Assembly (NCBI GenBank): GCA_003224075.1
Contig: QHYF01000159.1
Location: 1 to 5,013, forward strand
Direction of reading: 5' to 3'
Source: Acidobacteriota bacterium
GTDB lineage: Bacteria; Acidobacteriota; Terriglobia; Acidiferrales; UBA7541
DNA: 5,013 nt
Shown here: positions 1 through 4,831 of the stretch, piece by piece
How the letters are laid out: each line of letters begins with the position of its first letter
How positions within the stretch are numbered: the first letter of the stretch is position 1
The notes under the pieces: model-generated
Told to the model about the DNA's origin: nothing
Database searches by the model: none
The model's input: only the letters and a program-made list of their open reading frames with translations
Program-made: the position numbers and the translations under genes

Positions 1-1
1 C

Positions 2-454
2 GGCCTGATCGAAGGCAAGCGCGTGGTGCTCGTCGACGATTCCATCGTTCGCGGCACGACCAGCCGCAAGATCGTCCGCATGGTCCGCGAAGTCGGCGCA
101 AAAGAAGTCCACGTGCGCATCAGTTGCCCGCCGACGATTTCCCCCTGCTACTACGGCGTGGACACGCCCACGCGCGAAGAGTTGATCGCCTCATCAAATT
201 CGCCCGAAGAAATCTGCAGATTCCTTGGCGCCGATTCGCTGGGCTATCTTTCGCTTCCCTCCCTGCGGCAAGCGGTCGGTGATACGGAAGGCAAGTTCTG
301 TACGTCTTGTTATACGGGCATGTATCCGACGGATTTGGTTCAGTTGGAAGTGCGCGAAAGCGCGCCCAACGGAAAATCCGGTGAACCGAAAAGTAGTAAC
401 GGCAGTGAAACCGTGCCCGCAGAGCGGCCGGTGGTGGTGGAACGTGAAGGCTGA
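2..454 (+). CDS. purF: Amidophosphoribosyltransferase, C-terminal part (5' end outside window)
   Basis: This enzyme makes phosphoribosylamine from PRPP and glutamine, the committed step of purine synthesis in the cytoplasm. Only the last 150 residues are present; the glutaminase domain lies upstream. The fragment carries the PRPP-binding loop VDDSIVRGTTS (fragment residues 11-21). Further on are ISPCYYG and FCTSCYTG. In the Bacillus subtilis-type enzyme, Cys residues at these places bind a structural 4Fe-4S cluster, so this is probably a cluster-containing PurF. After the conserved MYPTDL there is a polar tail of about 40 residues, rich in Ser, Gly, Glu and Pro, which I do not recognise as conserved. 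The stop codon lies inside the start of the next gene, which suggests co-transcription and coupled translation. Family identity is very secure. Confidence 0.97.
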   Translation, partial: GLIEGKRVVLVDDSIVRGTTSRKIVRMVREVGAKEVHVRISCPPTISPCYYGVDTPTREELIASSNSPEEICRFLGADSLGYLSLPSLRQAVGDTEGKFCTSCYTGMYPTDLVQLEVRESAPNGKSGEPKSSNGSETVPAERPVVVEREG

Positions 455-1133
455 CAATAAGAAGAAAAAAGAAGAAGCAAACGTGCCGGTGAAAACGAAG
501 ATTCAACGCGAGATCATCGCCTGGTTCTGGGTCGGCCTTGCCTTCCTCCTGATCAACGGCACCATCGGCCAGGCGCGTGTCATTCCGTCCGGCTCAATGG
601 AAAACACCTTGCTGATCGGCGACCACCTCATCATGAGCCGCGTCGGCTACGACGCGGGCGTGCCCTTCACCAACTGGCATGTGCCTCTGTGGCGCAATCC
701 CAAGCGCCAGCAAGTCATCATCTTCAAGCCGCCTTTCGCGCCGGATACCCCCGACTATGTGAAGCGCGTGATCGGGTTGCCCGGCGACACCGTCGAGATT
801 CACGATGGCGGCGTCTGGGTCAACGGCCAGAAGCTCATCGAGAAATACACCAGCGGGCCCAGCGAACCCTACGAGATGCGCATGCCTTACAAGGTTCCGG
901 CGAATTGTTATTTCGTCATGGGCGACAACCGCGCAAATTCCTACGACAGTCGCTTCTGGGGATGCGTTCCCCGCAATGACATTATCGGTACGCCCGTCAT
1001 GATTTATATGTCGCTTAATGTTTCGCCGGAAGCCTGGGAGCCGGGGCAAATTCGCGAGCGCTTCTTCGCCTACGCGAATGCCATCATCCATCCCGGTGTT
1101 GTGCGCTGGAAGCGAATCTTCCGCACGTTCTGA
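444..1133 (+). CDS. lepB: Signal peptidase I
   Basis: Type I signal peptidase is a membrane-bound Ser/Lys protease that removes signal peptides from exported proteins outside the inner membrane. From the GTG at 444 the protein has 229 residues: a Lys-rich cytoplasmic N-terminus, one membrane segment (about 24-41), then the catalytic domain. Box B is PSGSMENTL with nucleophile Ser51. Box D is KRVIGLPGD with general base Lys107. Box E is GDNRANSYDSRFWG; it keeps the Ser and Asp of the SxDSR part but has Ala where many homologues have Asp after GDNR. The start is uncertain. GTG 444 overlaps purF by 11 bases; GTG 483 would shorten the protein by 13 residues and still keep the membrane segment. 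Neither has a strong ribosome binding site. A farther ATG at 225 would add an implausible basic extension lying inside purF. Its place between two purine genes says nothing about substrates. Confidence 0.95.
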   Translation: MKADNKKKKEEANVPVKTKIQREIIAWFWVGLAFLLINGTIGQARVIPSGSMENTLLIGDHLIMSRVGYDAGVPFTNWHVPLWRNPKRQQVIIFKPPFAPDTPDYVKRVIGLPGDTVEIHDGGVWVNGQKLIEKYTSGPSEPYEMRMPYKVPANCYFVMGDNRANSYDSRFWGCVPRNDIIGTPVMIYMSLNVSPEAWEPGQIRERFFAYANAIIHPGVVRWKRIFRTF

Positions 1134-1198
1134 ACGTTCCTGCTAAACTTACTCTGCAGCCAGGAAGCGCCGCCACCCCCTGCGGCAATTCCCGGTTT

Positions 1199-1228
1199 TT
1201 GACAAACGAATCTTGCTTTGACTTTGTA
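1199..1228 (+). promoter_or_regulatory. Possible promoter for purM
   Basis: A perfect -35 hexamer TTGACA lies at 1199-1204 in the 210-base gap between lepB and purM. The matching -10 is poor: TTTGTA at 1223-1228 with an 18-base spacer is the best I see. A second TTGACT at 1218-1223 has no good partner. The gap is long enough for an independent promoter, but with this weak -10 the call is tentative. Confidence 0.25.
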
Positions 1229-1230
1229 CC

Positions 1231-1264
1231 GCCGGTCTCTTGCGTTTTTGCCGGGAAGACCGGC
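1231..1264 (+). promoter_or_regulatory. Inverted repeat in the purM leader
   Basis: GCCGGTCT at 1231-1238 and AGACCGGC at 1257-1264 are perfect 8-bp arms around an 18-base loop. The hairpin lies about 80 bases upstream of the purM start. No run of T follows it, so an intrinsic terminator is unlikely. It could be a leader structure or a protein-binding site, or chance. I do not recognise a known riboswitch here. Confidence 0.3.
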
Positions 1265-1343
1265 ATCTTGTTCCAAACGCGCCCCAATAACGCCACGATC
1301 GTCCGTAGCGTCGCGCATTCGCGGAACACGGGTCACGCCAACC

Positions 1344-2393
1344 ATGAAATATGCCGATGCCGGAGTGAGTATCGCCGCCGCGGACGACGCCAAGCAGAGA
1401 ATCCGCCACCATGCCAGCCGCACCTTCACTCCCTGCGTGCTCGGCGGCATCGGCAGTTTCGGCGCCCTCTTCGCGCTGGACCGCAAAAAATGGAAGGAGC
1501 CCGTGCTGGTCTCCAGCGCCGACGGCGTGGGCACAAAACTCAAGGTCGCCATGGCCATGGGCGTGCACTCCACCGTTGGCGGCGACCTCGTCAATCACTG
1601 CATCAACGATATTCTGGTGCAGGGCGCGGAACCGTTGTTTTTCCTGGATTATCTCGCCATGGGCAAGCTCGAGCCGCAAGTTGTCGAGCAGCTCGTCGAA
1701 GGCATGAGCCGCTCATGCCGCAAAGCGGGCTGCGCCCTGATCGGCGGCGAGACCGCGGAGATGCCGGGATTCTATCCGCCTGGCGAATACGATCTCGCCG
1801 GCTTCATCGTCGGCGTCGTCGAACGCAAGAAACTCCTGCCGGGAAAAAACGTCAGCCCTGGGGACGCTCTGATCGCCTTGCCCTCCGCAGGGCTCCATAC
1901 CAATGGCTATTCCTTGGCGCGCAAACTGATCTTTGAAGTTGCCAATCTCAAGCCCGATACCTACGTCGCCGAAGTGGGCAACAAAATCGGCGCGGAACTG
2001 CTGAAGCCGCATCTGTGCTACGGCCCGCCTTTGAAAAACATCATCGCGCGCGGCTGGGTTTCCGCCCTCGCCCACATCACCGGCGGAGGCATTCCCGGAA
2101 ATTTGCCGCGCGTGCTGCCCAGCGGCGTCAAGGCGGAGATTGATCTCGCTGCTTGGCCCGTGCCGGCGATCTTCAAGTATCTGGCCAGACTTGGAACGAT
2201 CGATACCGATGAATTGCTGCAATCCTTCAATCTGGGCGTCGGAATGATTCTCGTCGTCCCGCCGAAAAACGTGAAGTCGGTTGAAGCGGACCTCAAGAAG
2301 CGCCGCGAAAAATTCTTCCGCATCGGCCGCATCGAACGCGGCGAATCCGGCAAGGCCCGCGTCTCCTACTCTGGCGCTCTCCAGATGCAGTAA
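1344..2393 (+). CDS. purM: Phosphoribosylformylglycinamidine cyclo-ligase (AIR synthetase)
   Basis: PurM closes the imidazole ring: FGAM plus ATP gives AIR, the fifth step of purine synthesis, in the cytoplasm. The 349-residue protein has the usual family length. Visible landmarks in order are the N-terminal KYADAGVSI, GGIGSFGALF (34-43), the nucleotide-binding ADGVGTKL (59-66), NHCINDILVQGAEP (84-97), GGETAEMPGFY (134-144), GLHTNGYSLAR (183-193) and HITGGG (244-249). All core motifs are present, so the gene looks intact. The ATG at 1344 was chosen because MKYADAGVSI matches the typical family N-terminus; earlier in-frame starts would add an unlike 42-residue leader. The ribosome binding site is weak. 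PurF lies just upstream with lepB between. Codons for residues 331-338 form one copy of a 23-bp repeat found again near 2950. Confidence 0.97.
   Translation: MKYADAGVSIAAADDAKQRIRHHASRTFTPCVLGGIGSFGALFALDRKKWKEPVLVSSADGVGTKLKVAMAMGVHSTVGGDLVNHCINDILVQGAEPLFFLDYLAMGKLEPQVVEQLVEGMSRSCRKAGCALIGGETAEMPGFYPPGEYDLAGFIVGVVERKKLLPGKNVSPGDALIALPSAGLHTNGYSLARKLIFEVANLKPDTYVAEVGNKIGAELLKPHLCYGPPLKNIIARGWVSALAHITGGGIPGNLPRVLPSGVKAEIDLAAWPVPAIFKYLARLGTIDTDELLQSFNLGVGMILVVPPKNVKSVEADLKKRREKFFRIGRIERGESGKARVSYSGALQMQ
2334..2356 (+). repeat. 23-bp direct repeat, copy 1 (inside purM)
   Basis: This stretch starts GAACGCGGCGAATCC and ends GGCAAGGC. It encodes the PurM residues around ERGESGKA (331-338). It matches 2940-2962 at 22 of 23 positions, the one difference being C versus T. 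Because it codes for PurM here, this copy is probably the source. Confidence 0.8.
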
Positions 2394-2404
2394 GATACCG
2401 TTAG

Positions 2405-2432
2405 GCGGCAAGGGGACCCAATTCTTTGCCGC
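2405..2432 (+). terminator. Weak hairpin after purM
   Basis: GCGGCAA at 2405-2411 pairs with TTGCCGC at 2426-2432 around a 14-base loop, 12 bases after the purM stop. No T-tract follows, so it is not a textbook intrinsic terminator. Its position at the 3' end of purM is the main support. Confidence 0.25.
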
Positions 2433-2512
2433 GGCTGCGAACGGGAACCCTTATGCTCACCCGTCGAATCGCTCGAACGTCCAATTTTGTGAGGATTTTC
2501 CCCGGCCAATCG

Positions 2513-2521
2513 TAAGGAGGT
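2513..2521 (+). promoter_or_regulatory. Strong Shine-Dalgarno site
   Basis: TAAGGAGGT is a perfect complement to the 3' end of 16S rRNA. GGAGG ends six bases before the ATG at 2527. This decides the start of the small membrane protein gene over the earlier in-frame start at 2281 inside purM. It is the strongest ribosome binding site in the window. Confidence 0.85.
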
Positions 2522-2526
2522 GGACC

Positions 2527-2916
2527 ATGGACTTCACCCAATCGGAACTGCATCTCTTGGCGGCGCGCGTCGAAAAGCTCGAAGCACAGAACCGCCGCTG
2601 GAAGCTCGCGGGCGTTTTCTTCGCCCTCTCCGGCGTTTCGCTTGTGCTGATGGCAGCGAAACCAGCCGATCGCATCGAGCCGCCGGTCGTGCGCGCCGGC
2701 ACCGTCGAGGCGCAGGAATTCATCCTGAAGGACACGGATGGTCACGTGTATGCCCGGCTTAGCCTCGGGCGGGCCCTGGCAGTGAAGCAACCGAATGGTA
2801 CGTACTTCATTCCCTACAAGCCTGTCGCAGGTCAGGCGGCGCTTCAGTTCTTCGATGACAAAGGCGACGTTCTCTGGACCGCGCCAACAAAAGCGGAGTT
2901 CATGCCGGCGAAATAA
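2527..2916 (+). CDS. Small membrane-anchored protein of unknown function
   Basis: I do not recognise a named family. The 129-residue protein starts with a charged, probably coiled-coil helix (about 5-26, with LHLLAARVEKLEAQN). One hydrophobic membrane segment follows (27-44), then a linker rich in Pro and charged residues, then a small C-terminal domain (about 54-125). That domain contains VRAGTVEAQEFILKDTDG and HVYARLSLG, then FFDDKGDVLWTAP. The pattern of a residue pair, a short strand, a D-x-D-G turn and an ARL strand reads like a compact beta fold. I recall similar short proteins in Acidobacteriota, but this is memory, not a search. With an N-in topology the domain would face the periplasm. 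The gene has its own excellent ribosome binding site and converges on the next gene with a 45-base gap. Confidence 0.85.
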   Translation: MDFTQSELHLLAARVEKLEAQNRRWKLAGVFFALSGVSLVLMAAKPADRIEPPVVRAGTVEAQEFILKDTDGHVYARLSLGRALAVKQPNGTYFIPYKPVAGQAALQFFDDKGDVLWTAPTKAEFMPAK

Positions 2917-2939
2917 ACGCGAGCGCTTACCCCCAATTG

Positions 2940-2962
2940 GAACGCGGTGAATCCGGCAAGGC
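2940..2962 (+). repeat. 23-bp direct repeat, copy 2 (intergenic)
   Basis: This is the second copy of the purM segment at 2334-2356, with one mismatch (T at 2948). It fills half of the 45-base gap between two convergent genes. Its last base is also the last base of the stop codon of the minus-strand gene. Similarity does not continue past either end. Confidence 0.8.
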
Positions 2963-3429
2963 TAGTGCGCCACATCCTTGATCACGTCCACGATCACATT
3001 CGTATTTCGATTGAAGATGACCAGGTGCGCGCCAATCACGCCGCGCCGGTATTCCGCCGGAAGCGGCGGCAATTCCCGTTCGAGTTCCACGGGGCATGGC
3101 TGAACCCGCTTCTGCAGTCCCGGAGGGAGTGTGCCGTTCCGTTCGAGTTGTTTCTCGAGGCCCGGCGGCAGATTTCCCCCGCGTTTCGCGAGTCCCGGCG
3201 GAAGGTTTGACCCGCGATTCGAATAGTAGCGCGTAATGACTTCCCGCTCGTGGACGCCGAAGCCAAATTTTACGGATTGGCCTTGGTCATCGCCTTCTTC
3301 GTGTTTGTTGTGACCTTTTCCTTTGCCTTTGCCATGTCCCTCGCTGTTCCCCTGTGGGAACGCGGGGCACGAAAAGAGTGCCGCCGCAAGGACGCCAGCG
3401 ATGCCGTACCGCAAAAGACGTGAAAACAT
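2962..3429 (-). CDS. Secreted LPPGL-repeat protein, RcnB/CigR-like
   Basis: The 155-residue protein has a clear export signal: MFSRLLR, then a hydrophobic stretch (9-24), with likely cleavage near residues 23-27. A Cys at 21 after LFS is a poor lipobox, so a lipoprotein is possible but unlikely. Next comes a Lys/Gly/His-rich acidic-ended segment (28-50, HGKGKGKGHNKHEEGDD), which could bind metal or nucleic acid. HEREVITRYY follows, then three repeats LPPGLxK/LPPGLEK/LPPGLQK at 76, 87 and 101, plus a degenerate LPPLP at 120. The end is a beta-like VIGAHLVIFNRNTNVIVDVIKDV. The LPPG[LW]xK repeat with this ending resembles periplasmic proteins of the RcnB and CigR type. Metal homeostasis is known for RcnB only, so I do not assign it here. 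The ATG at 3429 has GGAGG four bases upstream. Confidence 0.85.
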   Translation of the reverse strand: MFSRLLRYGIAGVLAAALFSCPAFPQGNSEGHGKGKGKGHNKHEEGDDQGQSVKFGFGVHEREVITRYYSNRGSNLPPGLAKRGGNLPPGLEKQLERNGTLPPGLQKRVQPCPVELERELPPLPAEYRRGVIGAHLVIFNRNTNVIVDVIKDVAH

Positions 3430-3690
3430 GAGTCCTCCGATTCGGATAGGAAGGGCTTGTGGGCTTCAATTTACAATAGCCCTTTGCGAAGGTTTACGCC
3501 AGCTTGTATGCCCCAAAGATGCCGAATCAATCAAGCCAATTCAGGCATCGAAAGCGGTTTGCCTCTGGCACGGCGTAGCATGGGCTTGTTGATACGTCCC
3601 ACCTTCCGATTCGCGCAAAAGGCTTGTCTAGCTCCGGCCTTCACCTGTCCCAGCGGTTCGGCAGGCCGGCATTTTGTCGCCCCCAGCCGA
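3430..3690. other. Gene-free stretch between two minus-strand genes
   Basis: No reading frame here looks like a real protein on either strand. The part next to 3430 must hold the promoter and ribosome binding site of the LPPGL-repeat gene (TCCTCC at 3433-3438 reads GGAGGA on the minus strand), but I cannot pick a convincing -35/-10 pair. It also holds a bulged hairpin at 3518-3549 and a 7-bp inverted repeat at 3634-3640 and 3663-3669. Confidence 0.6.
3518..3549. repeat. Bulged hairpin, possible intergenic repeat
   Basis: GATGCCGAAT at 3518-3527 pairs with ATTCAGGCATC at 3539-3549, ten base pairs with one bulged A (3543) around an 11-base loop. It lies in non-coding sequence about 90 bases upstream of the LPPGL-repeat gene. 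It has the shape of a REP-like palindrome, but only one copy is in the window. Confidence 0.4.
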
Positions 3691-4350
3691 TCAACACTGC
3701 GCGTAGTCCGGCCGGTTTGCGGGCGCGCGGTGCTTCAGCTCTCGCTGGAGCTTTTTCAGCCAGCGCAACTCCACCTGGAACTGCTCGATCATCAGGCTGA
3801 CCATCCACACGGCCTCGTGGTGTGGATGGCCGACTTCTTCGAGAATGGAGCGCAGGCTTTCTTTCTCGCGCAGAAGCTCCTTTTCCAGAAATTTGCGCCG
3901 CCATTCAAGCTGGCTTTGAAAAACTCCCGCCCGCGCCTGCCACGAAAGCGCAATCCAGGTCAGAAACGGCGGCCGCTCCCGCTGCGTGGTCCACTCTTTC
4001 CGTTCGAGCGCGTCCGCCAGGGCGGCGCGTCCTTTCGCGGTCGTCTGGTAGGCGCTGCGCTCCGGCCCGGCCGCAGGCTCGTCTGTTTCCGAGGCGCGAA
4101 TCAGCCCCGCGCGCGCAAGTTTTTCCAGCGAGTAGTAGACCTGCGGCCGCGAAATTCCCGCCCAATCCCGGATCTCACGTCGCTCCAGTTCGAGATTCGC
4201 CTGATAACCGTGCATCGGCCGCTCCGCCAGCAAACTCAGCAGCACCAGGTCAGGCGTCGTCAGCGCCAGTCTCCTGATCGTGCGCAAGTGCCTCCTCGGT
4301 TTCTCCGCGTATCTCTGCGTCCTCAGCGTCTCTGCGTTATCTTTTCTCAT
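3691..4350 (-). CDS. PadR-family transcriptional regulator
   Basis: PadR proteins are dimeric winged-helix repressors that often respond to small toxic or phenolic compounds. From the ATG at 4350 the protein has 219 residues. The winged-helix domain spans about 30-115 with the family signature LLSLLAERPMHGYQ, the recognition region ISRPQVYYSLEKLARAGLI and the wing ending YQTTAKGRAAL. A helical C-terminal domain (about 129-205, WRRKFLEKELLREKESL) fits the dimerisation coiled coil of the PadR/Vir_act_alpha_C type. The start is doubtful. The first 20 or so residues are encoded by a degenerate repeat at 4301-4340, and the site GGAGG is only one base before ATG 4350. A TTG at 4287, three bases after AGGAGG, gives an N-terminus closer to the family norm. 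It follows the Cdd1-like gene by 15 bases, so the two are probably one operon. The ligand is unknown. Confidence 0.92.
   Translation of the reverse strand: MRKDNAETLRTQRYAEKPRRHLRTIRRLALTTPDLVLLSLLAERPMHGYQANLELERREIRDWAGISRPQVYYSLEKLARAGLIRASETDEPAAGPERSAYQTTAKGRAALADALERKEWTTQRERPPFLTWIALSWQARAGVFQSQLEWRRKFLEKELLREKESLRSILEEVGHPHHEAVWMVSLMIEQFQVELRWLKKLQRELKHRAPANRPDYAQC
4301..4340. repeat. Degenerate CTCTGCGT-type short repeat
   Basis: The stretch is built of successive similar units, CTCCGCGT, CTCTGCGT, CTCAGCGT and CTCTGCGT, each about 9-10 bases apart. I recall this sequence style as a dispersed, mostly intergenic repeat in many bacterial genomes; that is memory, not a search. It lies at the 5' end of the padR gene and, if the ATG at 4350 is used, would encode part of the protein (NAETLRTQRYAEK). 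Confidence 0.6.
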
Positions 4351-4407
4351 TCCTCCTTCTTTTCCTTACCTTTTTACTTCCTTACTTCCTTGCTTCCTTC
4401 TCTTGCT
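4341..4407. repeat. Polypyrimidine tract with 8-bp tandem repeat
   Basis: The plus strand here is almost all C and T. At 4375-4398 an 8-bp unit occurs three times in tandem: TACTTCCT, TACTTCCT, TGCTTCCT. The tract covers the last codons of the Cdd1-like gene, the 15-base spacer and the ribosome binding site region of padR, so on the mRNA it is a purine-rich stretch (GGAAGTAA, AAGGAGG). Confidence 0.7.
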
Positions 4408-4656
4408 CCAATACCACCATTGGCATTTCTCGGCAGGCAGCCGCGGATTCCGCGCTTGCGCCACCGCCGCGCAAAACACGTCCAGCACGCAAGGATCCTG
4501 CCGCTGGCCGCTGAGGCGGTTCAGCCGCGCGTACATTCGCTGCGGATTCTGCCGCGCCAGTTGCGCCACGCTGCGAATCCCCAGCAGCTCGAAGTCCTGC
4601 AGCATGGCCGGCCCGATGGAGATGAGGTCTGCAAGGTGACGGGTGCCCTTGGTCAT
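4366..4656 (-). CDS. Cdd1-like helix-hairpin-helix protein ('pathogenicity locus' family)
   Basis: The 96-residue protein matches the small Cdd1 family as I remember it. It has a helix-hairpin-helix-like start, LADLISIGPAMLQDFELLGIR (8-28), then SVAQLARQNPQRMYARL (29-45), the family-typical GQRQDPCVLDVFCAAV (50-65) and the Trp-rich WWYW near the end (80-83). Helix-hairpin-helix folds of this kind usually contact DNA or protein; no enzymatic role is established that I know of, and the family name does not imply virulence here. The basic tail after WWYW (84-96, rich in Lys and Arg) is encoded by a low-complexity tandem repeat and may be dispensable. The ATG at 4656 has AAGGAG about eight bases upstream. 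It is the first gene of a likely operon with padR. Confidence 0.88.
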   Translation of the reverse strand: MTKGTRHLADLISIGPAMLQDFELLGIRSVAQLARQNPQRMYARLNRLSGQRQDPCVLDVFCAAVAQARNPRLPAEKCQWWYWSKRRKQGSKEVKR

Positions 4657-4667
4657 AAAAATTCTCC

Positions 4668-4696
4668 TTGACTTTGATCTCTCCGCTTTTTATCGT
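4668..4696 (+). promoter_or_regulatory. Candidate plus-strand promoter for the VOC gene
   Basis: TTGACT (4668-4673) and TATCGT (4691-4696) are separated by exactly 17 bases and match the consensus at 5 of 6 and 4 of 6 positions. The predicted start of transcription falls within the palindrome at 4700-4716. The leader to the ATG at 4832 would be about 130 bases, rather long. Confidence 0.45.
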
Positions 4697-4699
4697 AGC

Positions 4700-4716
4700 T
4701 AGTCTAATTTAGACTA
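4700..4716. promoter_or_regulatory. 17-bp palindrome, candidate operator
   Basis: TAGTCTAATTTAGACTA consists of perfect 8-bp arms around a single central T. It covers the -10 box of the minus-strand promoter and the expected start point of the plus-strand promoter. That position suits a repressor controlling both directions. The PadR encoded in the minus-strand operon is the obvious candidate, by proximity only. Confidence 0.7.
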
Positions 4717-4729
4717 CTTGCTTTGTCAA
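4701..4729 (-). promoter_or_regulatory. Promoter for the Cdd1-like/padR operon
   Basis: Read on the minus strand, a perfect -35 TTGACA (4729-4724) is followed after 17 bases by TAGACT (4706-4701), 4 of 6 to the -10 consensus. The transcript would start near 4694, giving a leader of about 38 bases before the ATG at 4656. Confidence 0.6.
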
Positions 4730-4831
4730 GGAATGAATTCCCCATGCTGAGAAGGCAAGGGCGACGGCGGCAACGGCGAATCTCTCGGTTTTGCTTCCAC
4801 GCACGCCAATCCAATTCAGGAGAAAAAGCCC

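Noticed and set aside
225..443. N-terminal extension of signal peptidase from ATG 225
   Set aside because: This part overlaps conserved purF sequence in another frame and reads as basic, non-conserved peptide.
1218..1343. Longer PurM N-terminus
   Set aside because: The upstream 42 codons do not resemble PurM, and the ATG at 1344 begins exactly at the family-typical KYADAGVSI.
1713..2411. Minus-strand reading frame of 232 codons
   Set aside because: It is antisense to purM, whose motifs are unmistakable; the frame is open because of GC-rich codon use.
2917..2961. Bidirectional terminator between the convergent genes
   Set aside because: I see no stem of useful length with flanking A/T tracts; the gap is largely occupied by the purM-derived repeat.
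3634..3669. Inverted repeat CCGGCCT/AGGCCGG as a padR terminator
   Set aside because: The loop is 22 bases and no T-tract follows on the minus strand.
3457..4671. Long plus-strand reading frame of 404 codons
   Set aside because: It lies opposite padR and the Cdd1-like gene, both with clear family motifs. Its translation is a low-complexity Arg/Pro/Leu mixture with no recognisable domain.
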